Part shown: positions 8,513 through 16,627 of the stretch, piece by piece
Layout: every line of letters starts with the position of its first letter
Numbering within the stretch: position 1 is the first letter of the stretch
Notes under the pieces: model-generated
The model's database searches: none
What the model saw: only the letters and a program-made list of their open reading frames with translations
Told to the model about the DNA's origin: nothing
Program-made: the position numbers and the translations under genes
NCBI GenBank assembly: GCA_951812505.1
Contig: CATOSI010000002.1
Coordinates: 434,001 to 498,000, forward strand
DNA: 64,000 nucleotides
Reading direction: 5' to 3'
Source: an uncultured Dehalococcoidia bacterium
Lineage (GTDB): Bacteria; Chloroflexota; Dehalococcoidia; Lucifugimonadales; UBA1123

Positions 8513-10516
8513 ATGAATCTACAGACGATGAATGTCAGGACGCTCTTAATGTCTCTGGCCATCATGTTGTTGGTCGCGTTAATCGCGGCGGCCTGCGAGA
8601 CCGAGCGCGTGGTCGAAGTGGAGGTCATCAAGGAAGTCCCCGTTGAAAAGGTGGTGACCCAGGAGGTGGTAAAGACCATCGAGGTGCCTGGGGAGACGGT
8701 GGTGGTGGAGAAAGAGGTGGTAAAGACCATCGAGGTGCCTGGCGAGACTGTGGTCAAAGAGGTAATCAAAGAAGTTCAGGTGCCGGGTGAGACGGTGGTG
8801 GTGGAGAAAGAGGTGGTCAAGACGGTCGAGGTGGAGAAGCCGGTCGAGGTCATCCGGGAGGTACTCAAAGAGGTGGAGGTGGTCAAGGAGGTTGTGGTCG
8901 AGGCCCAGCGCCCGATGATTCGCCCAGTCCCCAGCGCCGTGCTCAATATCGTAGCGGCCGACGTCGGCCCCGCGAACTGGCACAGGCCGATAGCGAATTA
9001 CCCGTACAACTCGATGTCAACGCTGCTGGCGGTCTCTGAGCATCTGCTGGACGTAGAACCGGACGGTACACTGCTGCCGATGATCGCCAGGGAGTGGGTT
9101 GTTGACGACGTGGGGATAACCTGGACCCTGCAACCAGGCATACCGTGGCACGACCCCACATACGGCACGGTTGACGTGGAAGACATACACTGGTCGTACC
9201 AGAACGGATCGCGCGAGGGAACCGTCAGCCACTTCACGGGCTGGTACCGTGACGACTTCCAGAATCCCAGAATAGTTGACGAGAACACTATCCAGTGGGA
9301 CTGGGGCGAGAACGGGCCGACTATACGCTACATACTGACGACGCGCGGCCTGGGTTCGGGGACGGCCATCGAGAACAAGGACTACTACGATGATGTGGGC
9401 GAGGAAGTCCACAGTTCCAAGTTCATGGGGACCGGCCCGTATAAGGTGCAGTCCCATGTCAACGACGACATCATCACGCTGGAGGCGGTCAAGAATCACT
9501 GGCGGAACACGCCGGACTTCGAAATAGTGCGGGCTATAGAGGTGCCAGAGCAGGCGACGCGCATTGCGCTCATGAAGAGCGGCAACGGCGACATTACCGA
9601 TGTCTCGATTCCACTGCTAGACCAGATAGTGAACGAGCCGGGCATAAGACTTGTGCAGGGCGCGATAGCGGGCAAGACGTCCGCTGTGTTCTTCATGGGA
9701 GGGAACTTCCAGATCCAGCCGACACTGAGCGACGGGACACCCAACGCCCCCGCAGTGCTTGAAAACCCATGGGTCGGGGAGCCGGGCAACGAAGAGGACC
9801 TGGAGAGGGCGAGGAATCTCAGGCGGGCGCTCTCCTACGCGATTGACCGGGACTCGATCAACGAGTTCATACTGTTCGACCAGGGCTGTCTCCAGTACGT
9901 GTACGTAATAGACGTGTGCAACCCGCGTCACCAGGACGAGTGGATCCACCCCTATGACGTGGAAAAGGCCAGGGAGCTTATGGCTCTGGGCGGATACCCG
10001 GACGGCTTCGAGATGCCGATGTGGATACCGACTGCCACCCCACCCGACACGTTCATCGAGGTCGCGGAAGCGATAGTGCCGATGTGGGAAGAGTTGGGAA
10101 TAACGGTGAATATAGACAAGAGCGCCTACTCCTCCCGGAGGCCGGAGTTCTTCGAGCGGGGCGCGTTGCAAGACGTATTCGCATTCCCATGGGGCGGCAA
10201 CATCGAGCTGGTCCAGTACACCGACTACCTGTGCGACCTGATTGACGGCTGCACGAAGTGGAACAGCGGATACGACGACCCGATTGGGTACGACATCCAC
10301 AAGAACTTCTCCCAGAGTTACCAGGACCCGGATGAGGCGTGGGACGCTCTGATACCCTACTTCGAGTATCACTCGTACCTGGGCGACCTTCCTGTGATTA
10401 CGTCGCTGGACTGGCTGGACCCCATGATCGTCGGGCCTCGCATAGGCGAGGTGTCCATGGTGGAACACAACCTCGCCATGCCTGAGATCGAGGGAATTCA
10501 CATAGCCGATCAGTAG
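8513..10516 (+). CDS. ABC transporter substrate-binding lipoprotein, peptide/dipeptide family (SBP family 5), with Val/Glu repeat spacer
   Basis: 667 aa. A signal peptide ends in a lipobox (LIAAAC, Cys28), so the protein should be a membrane-anchored lipoprotein. Residues 29-133 are a low-complexity spacer built from a repeating VEVPGETVVVEKEVVKT unit. The SBP_bac_5 domain follows, with LYDVEPDG-like (LLDVEPDGTLLPMIAREW), GTGPYKV and RRALSYAIDRDSINEFI motifs. AGGAGG lies just before the ATG. Two permease genes follow after an unusually long 296-nt spacer that carries hairpins. The ligand may be peptides, opines, sugars or other small molecules, since this family is broad. Confidence 0.93.
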   Translation: MNLQTMNVRTLLMSLAIMLLVALIAAACETERVVEVEVIKEVPVEKVVTQEVVKTIEVPGETVVVEKEVVKTIEVPGETVVKEVIKEVQVPGETVVVEKEVVKTVEVEKPVEVIREVLKEVEVVKEVVVEAQRPMIRPVPSAVLNIVAADVGPANWHRPIANYPYNSMSTLLAVSEHLLDVEPDGTLLPMIAREWVVDDVGITWTLQPGIPWHDPTYGTVDVEDIHWSYQNGSREGTVSHFTGWYRDDFQNPRIVDENTIQWDWGENGPTIRYILTTRGLGSGTAIENKDYYDDVGEEVHSSKFMGTGPYKVQSHVNDDIITLEAVKNHWRNTPDFEIVRAIEVPEQATRIALMKSGNGDITDVSIPLLDQIVNEPGIRLVQGAIAGKTSAVFFMGGNFQIQPTLSDGTPNAPAVLENPWVGEPGNEEDLERARNLRRALSYAIDRDSINEFILFDQGCLQYVYVIDVCNPRHQDEWIHPYDVEKARELMALGGYPDGFEMPMWIPTATPPDTFIEVAEAIVPMWEELGITVNIDKSAYSSRRPEFFERGALQDVFAFPWGGNIELVQYTDYLCDLIDGCTKWNSGYDDPIGYDIHKNFSQSYQDPDEAWDALIPYFEYHSYLGDLPVITSLDWLDPMIVGPRIGEVSMVEHNLAMPEIEGIHIADQ

Positions 10517-10532
10517 TGGGTATCTAACACAT

Positions 10533-10556
10533 GGGGTGAGACTACACACTCACCCC
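10533..10556. promoter_or_regulatory. Intercistronic hairpin after the first substrate-binding protein gene
   Basis: GGGGTGAG (10533-10540) pairs perfectly with CTCACCCC (10549-10556) around an 8-nt loop, 16 nt after the SBP stop. No U-run follows. A second hairpin lies downstream at 10619-10645. It probably stabilises the SBP mRNA or limits read-through to the permeases. Confidence 0.6.
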
Positions 10557-10800
10557 AGACCTCTCCCTCAAGGGAGCTGAGATGGGTAGGCATTGAACTT
10601 GGATTGGTGGAGTCACCCCCATCCCCGTATCAAGTACGGGGATGGCTCTAACCTTCCCCAGTCAAGGGCCGGGAGGGGTAGGCATTTCACCCTCACCCCA
10701 GCCCTCTCCCTGAGGGAGAGGGGGTTTGTTGACAGGTATTCATAGCTGACTGCATATTTGCCTACCTTGTGATCCCTCAAGGGAAAGAGAGTCTTCGGGA
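10545..10800. repeat. CTCACCCC...CTCTCCCTGAGGGAGAGG repeat cluster, first site
   Basis: Two or more copies of a CTCACCCCAGCCCTCTCCC unit with its complementary GAGGGAGAGG arm (10545-10580 and 10684-10722). They are followed by TATTCATAGCTGACTGCAT and TTTGCCTACC. The same extended order recurs at 46771-46990. It forms a GC-rich hairpin and lies entirely between genes. Confidence 0.75.
10619..10645. other. Perfect 11-bp stem hairpin between SBP and permease genes
   Basis: CCATCCCCGTA (10619-10629) and TACGGGGATGG (10635-10645) around TCAAG. It sits among degenerate copies of the CTCACCCCAGCCCTCTCCC repeat. Function unknown; attenuation or mRNA processing between the lipoprotein and permease genes is plausible. 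Confidence 0.6.
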
Positions 10801-10812
10801 GCCATAGACAAC

Positions 10813-11730
10813 TTGATACAGTTCCTGACCAGACGATTGTTGCTGATGCTCGTCACTCTATTCGCGGTGTCGGTGCTGGTATTTACCATGTCCCGGATCC
10901 AGGGCGACCCCAGGACGATGTTCATGAACCGGGGAGTAACGGATGAGATGTGGGACGCCTGGGGCAGGGAGATGGGCCTCGACAAGCCTCTTCCCATCCA
11001 GTACCTGGTGTGGGCTTCGAAGGCCGCTCAGGGCGACCTAGGCGACAGCCTCTGGGAGAGAAGGGCGGTCACGACCGCCATATTCGAGAAACTCCCGGCT
11101 ACGGTGCAGCTCGGATTCGCGACCTTCCTGTTCTCGGTAGTTATCGGCATTCCCCTGGGAGTGCTGTCTGCCGTTCATCGCGGGACGGTGGTTGATCTCA
11201 TCGGACGCTTCATAGCGGTAACAGGCCAGGCGCTGCCGCCGTTCTGGATCGGCCTGATGCTGATTCTGATATTTGCCGTATGGCTGGACTGGCTTCCGGC
11301 CGCGAAGAAGGGCGGACTGGATTCGTACATTCTGCCGACCATCACGCTGGGCTGGCTGTTCGCCGCCAGCATACTGCGCCTCGTCCGCTCCAGCATGTTG
11401 AGCGTACTGGACGAAGAGTTCATCAAGCTGGCCAGGGCGAAGGGAGTGCGGAGTACGTCGGTCATCTGGAAGCATGCCTTTAAGAACGCGGCCGCCGCTC
11501 CTCTCACGTATAGCGGGCTGCTGCTCGCCGGTCTATGTACCGGCACGGTGGTAACGGAGTCGGTCTTCGGATGGCCAGGCATTGGCAGGCTCTCAATAGA
11601 TGCGGTGCTTCAGAACGACTTTCCGATGCTGGCCGGTCTCGTCCTGCTTTTCACGCTGCTGTTCATCATCGGCAACCTCGTGGTTGACATTGTGCTGGCC
11701 CTCATTGACCCAAGGGTGAGGTACGCATAA
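10813..11730 (+). CDS. ABC transporter permease, DppB/OppB-like
   Basis: 305 aa starting at TTG (10813), the first possible start of the conserved IQFLTRRLLLMLVTLFAVSVLVF segment. It has about six hydrophobic helices and the typical SLWERRAVTTAIFEKLPATVQLG region. The EAA-type loop reads DEEFIKLARAKG and the end LALIDPRVRYA is characteristic of DppB. It forms the inner-membrane pore with the next gene, whose ATG overlaps this stop codon by 1 nt, a sign of translational coupling. No ATP-binding subunit is encoded nearby, so an ATPase must come from elsewhere. Confidence 0.93.
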   Translation: MIQFLTRRLLLMLVTLFAVSVLVFTMSRIQGDPRTMFMNRGVTDEMWDAWGREMGLDKPLPIQYLVWASKAAQGDLGDSLWERRAVTTAIFEKLPATVQLGFATFLFSVVIGIPLGVLSAVHRGTVVDLIGRFIAVTGQALPPFWIGLMLILIFAVWLDWLPAAKKGGLDSYILPTITLGWLFAASILRLVRSSMLSVLDEEFIKLARAKGVRSTSVIWKHAFKNAAAAPLTYSGLLLAGLCTGTVVTESVFGWPGIGRLSIDAVLQNDFPMLAGLVLLFTLLFIIGNLVVDIVLALIDPRVRYA

Positions 11731-12641
11731 TGCAGAGTGGGAACGCCAGCCCGTCGGAGTCAGCGCTTCTGCTCGCGGCTTCGGGGGACACGTGGAGGAG
11801 CAATCTACGCCGCATCCGGCGGTGGCCCATATTGTCAGTGGTCATCCTGACCACTCTATTGTTTGCAGCGGTAACCGCCGACCTCATTTCGCCCCACGAT
11901 CCCGTCAAGGCGACGCTGAGCGCCAGGCGGGTCCCGCCAATGTGGGAGGAGGGCGGCAGCAGCAAGTTCATACTGGGGGGCGACCTGCAGGGCAGGGACG
12001 TTCTCAGCCGAATCATCCATGGCGCGAGAGTGTCGTTGATGGTAGCAGGCTCGTCCATACTCATAGGCATGGTGTTCGGCACCGCCTACGGTCTTCTCAG
12101 TGGCTATTTTGGAGGGTGGGTGGACGAGGTGCTGATGCGGATCGTGGAGATATTCCTGGCAATCCCGCTGATCATGGCCGCGCTGGTGATCCTGGTGGTG
12201 GCAGGGGCCAGCTACTTAAGCGTGATTGGGGTGCTGGTGCTGTTCAGCTGGGTGCCTTTCGCCCGCCAGGTGCGCGCCGAGACGCTTGCGATCAAGGTGC
12301 TGGACTACGTGGCACTTGCCCGCGTCGCGGGCGCGCCGACCCACCGGATTCTCATATATCATATCCTGCCCGGCGTCCTGAACACCGTCATAGTGGTCGC
12401 CACGCTCCAGGTCGGCAGCCTGATCCTGACCGAGTCCATTCTGAGCTTCCTGGGGGTCGGGATTCCGCCGCCCACTCCGGCGTGGGGGGCGATGGTGGCA
12501 GACGGCAGGAACTACCTGGCCAGTTCGTGGGGCATCGCGTTCTTCCCGGGAATGGCTATCTTCCTGACGGTGGTCGGGTTCAACTTCCTGGGCGACTGGA
12601 TAAGGGACTCGCTGGATCCGCGCCTGAGACAGCTGGACTGA
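11730..12641 (+). CDS. ABC transporter permease, DppC/OppC-like
   Basis: 303 aa. It has a cytoplasmic N-terminus, a first membrane helix near residues 35-52, the LGGDLQGRDVLSRIIHGARVSL motif and the EAA loop DYVALARVAGAPTHRI. The C-terminus LDPRLRQLD is the usual DppC ending. The start overlaps the DppB stop (TAATG). The last codons form the left copy of an 18-bp direct repeat (12625-12642) that recurs at 13187-13204 beyond an inverted small gene. Confidence 0.93.
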   Translation: MQSGNASPSESALLLAASGDTWRSNLRRIRRWPILSVVILTTLLFAAVTADLISPHDPVKATLSARRVPPMWEEGGSSKFILGGDLQGRDVLSRIIHGARVSLMVAGSSILIGMVFGTAYGLLSGYFGGWVDEVLMRIVEIFLAIPLIMAALVILVVAGASYLSVIGVLVLFSWVPFARQVRAETLAIKVLDYVALARVAGAPTHRILIYHILPGVLNTVIVVATLQVGSLILTESILSFLGVGIPPPTPAWGAMVADGRNYLASSWGIAFFPGMAIFLTVVGFNFLGDWIRDSLDPRLRQLD

Positions 12642-13204
12642 TGTACCATTGAACAGCCTACCTTTCGCGTTCGCCGTTTCTGCGGTTGTCGAATCGGTTG
12701 AGCGCCTGCTGGATTTCGGTCTCGGGCCTGCCGAGCTCGCGCATTGCCCGAGCCATTTCCTCGCGTCCTTCTGCCAGTCCTTCCTCGCGTCCTTCTGCGC
12801 GTCCTTCCGCTAGTCCTTCCGCTCGACCTTCTTCGCGACCGCGTCTTCTTGCTTCGCTGAGTTTTCCAAGAGCCATGACCATGATCCAAACTCCTCCCTC
12901 TGTTACAAGCCCGACGATGAAGACCGCGCCTCCCACGTCTGCCAGTCCGTTCAGAAACGTCTCCAAGCCGCCGCTGTTCAGCAACTTATACACAATACCC
13001 ACGACGCCCACAAGCATATAGGCCGCAATTGCCCCAAGATGCTTGAGGTCATCCTGGTCCCACTGGAAAAAGAACAAGACATATCCTTTCAGCGCGGATG
13101 GAAACCCGGCTCCCCTGCTAGCAGAATTATACCATCAACGGTCTGAATCATTTGGGACATAATTTGGGTAAATAGCGGGAGAACCTTGAGACAGTTGGAC
13201 TGAT
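12625..13204. mobile_element. Cassette 1 at the dppC 3' end, bracketed by 18-bp direct repeats
   Basis: TGAGACAGCTGGACTGAT (12625-12642) includes the dppC stop and recurs with one mismatch at 13187-13204. Between the copies lies one inverted gene (12658-13077). A related cassette with the same brackets sits after the second dppC (17505-18254). No recombinase is present. The arrangement could be a small integrating cassette with att-like ends, or a block duplicated together with the operon ends. Confidence 0.45.
12658..13077 (-). CDS. Small membrane protein with a charged EGR/AEG repeat tail
   Basis: 139 aa starting at TTG, supported by AAAGGA about 6 nt upstream and by the same arrangement in the paralogue at 17757-18140. 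It has two hydrophobic segments (LGAIAAYMLVGVVGIVYKLL and VGGAVFIVGLVTEGGVWIMVMAL). A 4-residue repeat tail of the form xEGR/xAEG is likely helical and cytosolic. A conserved end, EMARAMRELGRPETEIQQAL, follows. Tails of this type occur in transposase-like and adaptor proteins, but I do not recognise a known function. It is convergent to the permease gene and bracketed by 18-bp direct repeats. Confidence 0.7.
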   Translation of the reverse strand: MFFFQWDQDDLKHLGAIAAYMLVGVVGIVYKLLNSGGLETFLNGLADVGGAVFIVGLVTEGGVWIMVMALGKLSEARRRGREEGRAEGLAEGRAEGREEGLAEGREEMARAMRELGRPETEIQQALNRFDNRRNGERER

Positions 13205-13410
13205 AGATCTCCGGGGCGTCGTACCGGTTGTGGGCCGGACCTGTAACTCCAACGAGGGAGAGGGGACTTATGTAATTCTCTCCCGAAATCATTACTTGAC
13301 TCCGCAATTTTCACGAATTAGAATTCGTGAAAATTGCGGAGTTTATTATCCCATTCCCCACGCTATCAATCCGCCTCGCAAGTCCACGCCCTGAAGAAGG
13401 AGACATCACC
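13205..13410. other. Leader region of the second importer operon with a 20-bp-arm palindrome
   Basis: No gene. It contains the inverted repeat at 13300-13341 and, at 13395-13402, the GAAGGAG ribosome-binding site of the next gene. Confidence 0.5.
13300..13341. promoter_or_regulatory. Near-perfect palindrome upstream of the second SBP gene
   Basis: Arm CTCCGCAATTTTCACGAATT (13300-13319) is followed by a 2-nt centre and its exact reverse complement (13322-13341). It lies 69 nt before the ATG at 13411. The core TTCACGAATTAGAATTCGTGAA looks like a dimeric repressor operator; as RNA it would be a very stable hairpin. The palindrome is AT-rich compared with the genes around it. Confidence 0.65.
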
Positions 13411-15543
13411 ATGCGCACATCCAACTCACTATACTGGCTGGTGGGCGCCGTATCTGCGGCTCTGCTGTTCGCGTTCGCCGCTGCCTGCGGTACAGAAACA
13501 GTCGAGGTGCCCGGTGAGACCGTGGTAGTGGAGAAGGAGGTCGTCAAGACAGTCGAGGTTCCCGGCGAGACAATCGTCAAGGAAGTCGTCAAGACTGTCG
13601 AGGTGCCCGGCGAGACTGTCGTGGTCGAAAAAGTAGTAACTGAGACCGTGGAAGTGCCCGGAGCGACCATGGTAGTGGAGAAGGAGGTCGTCAGGACCGT
13701 CGAGGTGCCCGGCGAGACTGTCGTCAAAGAGGTGATCAAAGAGGTAGAAGTGCCCGTTTTAGTGGAGGTGGAGAAGGAGGTCATCAAGGTCATCGAGGTG
13801 CCCGCCGAACCAGCCGAACCGGTCGCGGTGGCGGCGGAACAGATCGTTGACCCCAGGACCGGAAAGATGATCAACCCGCCACAGTACGGCGGCTCGATCT
13901 CCTACGCAATCCCCTTCAATCCGGGCTTCTTCGACCCACAGTTCGGCTGGGCCGCGACGCGCGCGAACAGCCCGATTTTCGAAAAGTTACTCATTGCCGA
14001 CTGGACAGTGCCCTTCGATGTGAACCCGTTTGACAACAGGTTCTACATCGGCGTACCGGAGCACACCGCCAACTGGCTCGCCGAAAGCTACGAGATCAGC
14101 TCCGACCTGCTGACCTACACGTTCAATATCCGTCCCGGAGTCCACTATCACAGGAACGACAACATCGAATGGAACGGCGAGAACGGCCGCGAAAGCAACG
14201 CGTACGATTGGGAGCATTCCTGGCAGAGAACGATAGGCCTGGGACCGTACGATGAGGAGGAGGTAAGCGGGTTTGTCCCCGAGTGGGTGGGGGTGCCGGT
14301 AGAGTCGGTAACCGCCACTGACGAATACACCCTCGAGTTCAAGTTCTCGCAGCCCGTCCCGCTCGCCCTGGGCAACATGATCCACCCGTGGCACGGCGGC
14401 CACGTGTACCCAAAGGAGGTTGTCGAGCGGCACGGCGATTTCCAGGACTGGAGGTACGCAAGCGGCACCGGGTCGTTCAGTGTTGTCTCCTATGACGACG
14501 CTGTCGCTATCACCTACGAGAAGAACCCTGACTACTGGGCCAACGACCCCCTCTTCCCTGAGTACCAGCTGCCCTATCTCGACTCGCTCAAGGCGCACAT
14601 CATACCGGAGGCCGCGACCAGGCTCGCCGCGCTCAGAACGGCGAAGCTGGACTGGGAGCGCCGTATCGGGCCTGAGCAGGCGGACGCGTTGCTGGACAGT
14701 CATCCTCAGCTTGTTTACCAGACCGGCCCCGGGCCCCGCGGCCTCGACATGGCCGTCAACGTGACCAAGTCGCCCATGGAGGACATCCGAGTCCGCAAGG
14801 CCATGAACATGGCCATTGATCGCGAGACTATCGCCGCGGCATACTTCAAAGGCTGGGCCGATCCCACCGTCCATGGAATCTATAACGCCAAGTTGCAGCA
14901 GGGCTGGGGTACACCGTTCGAAGAGTGGCCGGAACAGCTCCAATCCGAGTACACCTACAACCCCGAGGCCGCCAACGCCCTGCTCGACGAAGCGGGCTAT
15001 GAGCGCGGAGCGGACGGCTTCAGGCTCAAGACGGCATACGAGGTATCTCCCGAGTGGTACTCCGGAGACCTGGGATACGCCAAGATCATCAAGTTCTACT
15101 TCGCCGAGATCGGCATAGACCTGGAAATCAGGCCGCTGGCAAGGGCCGAGCTGGTTGACCGCGTTCGCAATGGTGAGAACGAACTCACCTGGATCTTCAG
15201 AGGCATCGTCAGTAACACCCCGCCCTTCGTGGCTGTTGACCACGGCGCGAAGTGCGGCTCCACCTCGGACGCCATACACGTCTGCGACCCGGTCTTTGAC
15301 CAGTTGGCAATAGATGCGGTGCAAGCCACGACGATAGAAGAGATGAAGGAGCGGACCAAAGCCGCTGAGATGTACGCGGCCGAGCGGCACTGGGTCGTCG
15401 TCGGGTTCGACAGGTACCAAGCCACCTTCTGGTGGCCCTGGATCGGCGGCTACCGCGGAGAGCACAACCTCCGAAGCGCCCCCTTCAGCTTCTTCCCGCG
15501 CCTGTGGGTTGACCACGACATCAAGACAGGCCTGGGCTACTAA
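13411..15543 (+). CDS. ABC transporter substrate-binding lipoprotein (SBP family 5), Val/Glu repeat spacer
   Basis: 710 aa from the ATG at 13411 with GAAGGAG 8 nt upstream; the open frame from 13327 overlaps the palindrome and is less likely. The lipobox is FAAAC (Cys26). Residues 27-150 are VEVPGETVVVEKEVVKT-type repeats like those in the first SBP, but with a different number and order. The SBP_bac_5 domain shows GTGSFSVVSYD and RKAMNMAIDRETIA. The signal peptide (MRTSNSLYWLVGAVS) resembles that of the third SBP (MRTSTSLRWLVVAVS). It heads an operon with two permeases. Confidence 0.93.
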   Translation: MRTSNSLYWLVGAVSAALLFAFAAACGTETVEVPGETVVVEKEVVKTVEVPGETIVKEVVKTVEVPGETVVVEKVVTETVEVPGATMVVEKEVVRTVEVPGETVVKEVIKEVEVPVLVEVEKEVIKVIEVPAEPAEPVAVAAEQIVDPRTGKMINPPQYGGSISYAIPFNPGFFDPQFGWAATRANSPIFEKLLIADWTVPFDVNPFDNRFYIGVPEHTANWLAESYEISSDLLTYTFNIRPGVHYHRNDNIEWNGENGRESNAYDWEHSWQRTIGLGPYDEEEVSGFVPEWVGVPVESVTATDEYTLEFKFSQPVPLALGNMIHPWHGGHVYPKEVVERHGDFQDWRYASGTGSFSVVSYDDAVAITYEKNPDYWANDPLFPEYQLPYLDSLKAHIIPEAATRLAALRTAKLDWERRIGPEQADALLDSHPQLVYQTGPGPRGLDMAVNVTKSPMEDIRVRKAMNMAIDRETIAAAYFKGWADPTVHGIYNAKLQQGWGTPFEEWPEQLQSEYTYNPEAANALLDEAGYERGADGFRLKTAYEVSPEWYSGDLGYAKIIKFYFAEIGIDLEIRPLARAELVDRVRNGENELTWIFRGIVSNTPPFVAVDHGAKCGSTSDAIHVCDPVFDQLAIDAVQATTIEEMKERTKAAEMYAAERHWVVVGFDRYQATFWWPWIGGYRGEHNLRSAPFSFFPRLWVDHDIKTGLGY

Positions 15544-15597
15544 AAGCGAGGACCCCAATCCCTCTGGTGGGTGAGGGTAATTGACACCGGTTCAATC

Positions 15598-15631
15598 GTG
15601 AGCGCCCCCGCGAATTCGCGGGGGCGCTCAC
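15598..15631. promoter_or_regulatory. Perfect 34-bp palindrome between SBP and permease genes
   Basis: Arms of 17 bp (GTGAGCGCCCCCGCGAA and its complement) with no loop base. It lies 54 nt after the SBP stop and 26 nt before the DppB start. There is no U-run, so it is not a classical terminator. Its place between a highly needed lipoprotein and low-need permeases suggests mRNA stabilisation or partial attenuation. Confidence 0.75.
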
Positions 15632-15657
15632 AATATCCCTGAATCTGGCTGGCTGAA

Positions 15658-16614
15658 ATGTCCAAATATATCATCCGAAGACTACTGCTGGTCATCCCGA
15701 CCGTCTTTCTGGTCAGCCTCGTGGTCTTCATCTCCGTACGGCTAATGCCCGGAGACATAGTGGACCTGCTTCTCAGCGAGCAGGGCAGCGTTTCAGTAAC
15801 CGCCCATCGGGAGCAGATTGAAGAACTGCTTGGCCTGAACGTCCCCGCTTACGTGCAATACTTCCGCTGGATGGGCGGCATATTCCTTCAGGGAAACCTG
15901 GGCCAGTCTCTGCGCAGCGCAGACACCGTCACCACGCTCGTCCTCAACAGGCTGCCCGTGACCCTGGAACTCGGCGCCCTCGCGCTGCTGATGTCTATGC
16001 TGGCCGGGATTCCGATTGGCATCTACTCCTCCATCCGCCAGGACAGCGTGGGCGACTACGTGGGCCGCAGCATCGCGATCCTCGCTATCTCGGTCCCGCA
16101 CTTCTGGCTGGGCATCATGGTCATGCTGTACCCATCTATCTACTGGGGGTGGTCGCCGCCCATCGAGTACGTACCCCTCACCGAAGACCCGATAGCCAAC
16201 ATCAAGATGATGCTGATTCCGGCCGCTATCCTTGCGATGATTCTCGCTGGCCAGGTGATGAGGATGACCCGGACGATGATGCTCGAAGTGCTGCGGCAGG
16301 ACTACGTGCGAACGGCCTATTCCAAGGGCCTGAGGGAGCGGACTGTCATCATCCGACACGCGGTCAAGAACGCGATGATCCCGGTGATCACCCTCATCGG
16401 AATCTCGCTGCCCTTCCTGATCGGGGGCTCCCTGGTCATCGAGCAGATATTCGCTCTGCCCGGCATCGGACGCCTGATGCTGTCTTCGCTTGAGGGCCGA
16501 GACTACACCACAGTCTCAGGTGTTAACTTCGTCATCGCCATTTTCGTTGTGATTTTCAACGTGATAATCGACATCAGCTACAGCTGGCTCGATCCACGAA
16601 TCCGCAACACGTGA
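15658..16614 (+). CDS. ABC transporter permease, DppB/OppB-like
   Basis: 318 aa. It opens MSKYIIRRLLLVIPTVFLVSLVVF and has the LMPGDIVDLLL periplasmic segment common in DppB. The EAA loop reads RQDYVRTAYSKGLRERTVIIRHAVKNA, and the protein ends SWLDPRIRNT. About six membrane helices are visible. It follows the SBP across a strong palindrome and is followed by its DppC partner after 13 nt. By sequence it is closer to the third operon's DppB (ALGLKGRVVIIRHATKNA-like region) than to the first. Confidence 0.93.
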   Translation: MSKYIIRRLLLVIPTVFLVSLVVFISVRLMPGDIVDLLLSEQGSVSVTAHREQIEELLGLNVPAYVQYFRWMGGIFLQGNLGQSLRSADTVTTLVLNRLPVTLELGALALLMSMLAGIPIGIYSSIRQDSVGDYVGRSIAILAISVPHFWLGIMVMLYPSIYWGWSPPIEYVPLTEDPIANIKMMLIPAAILAMILAGQVMRMTRTMMLEVLRQDYVRTAYSKGLRERTVIIRHAVKNAMIPVITLIGISLPFLIGGSLVIEQIFALPGIGRLMLSSLEGRDYTTVSGVNFVIAIFVVIFNVIIDISYSWLDPRIRNT

Positions 16615-16627
16615 AGGGAGCAACCGG

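Noticed and set aside
8680..8850. Tandem repeats that might suggest a CRISPR array
   Set aside because: They are in-frame coding repeats of the SBP spacer, without unique spacers of equal length.
13987..15558. 523-codon open frame on the minus strand
   Set aside because: Antisense to the second SBP gene; no recognisable domain.
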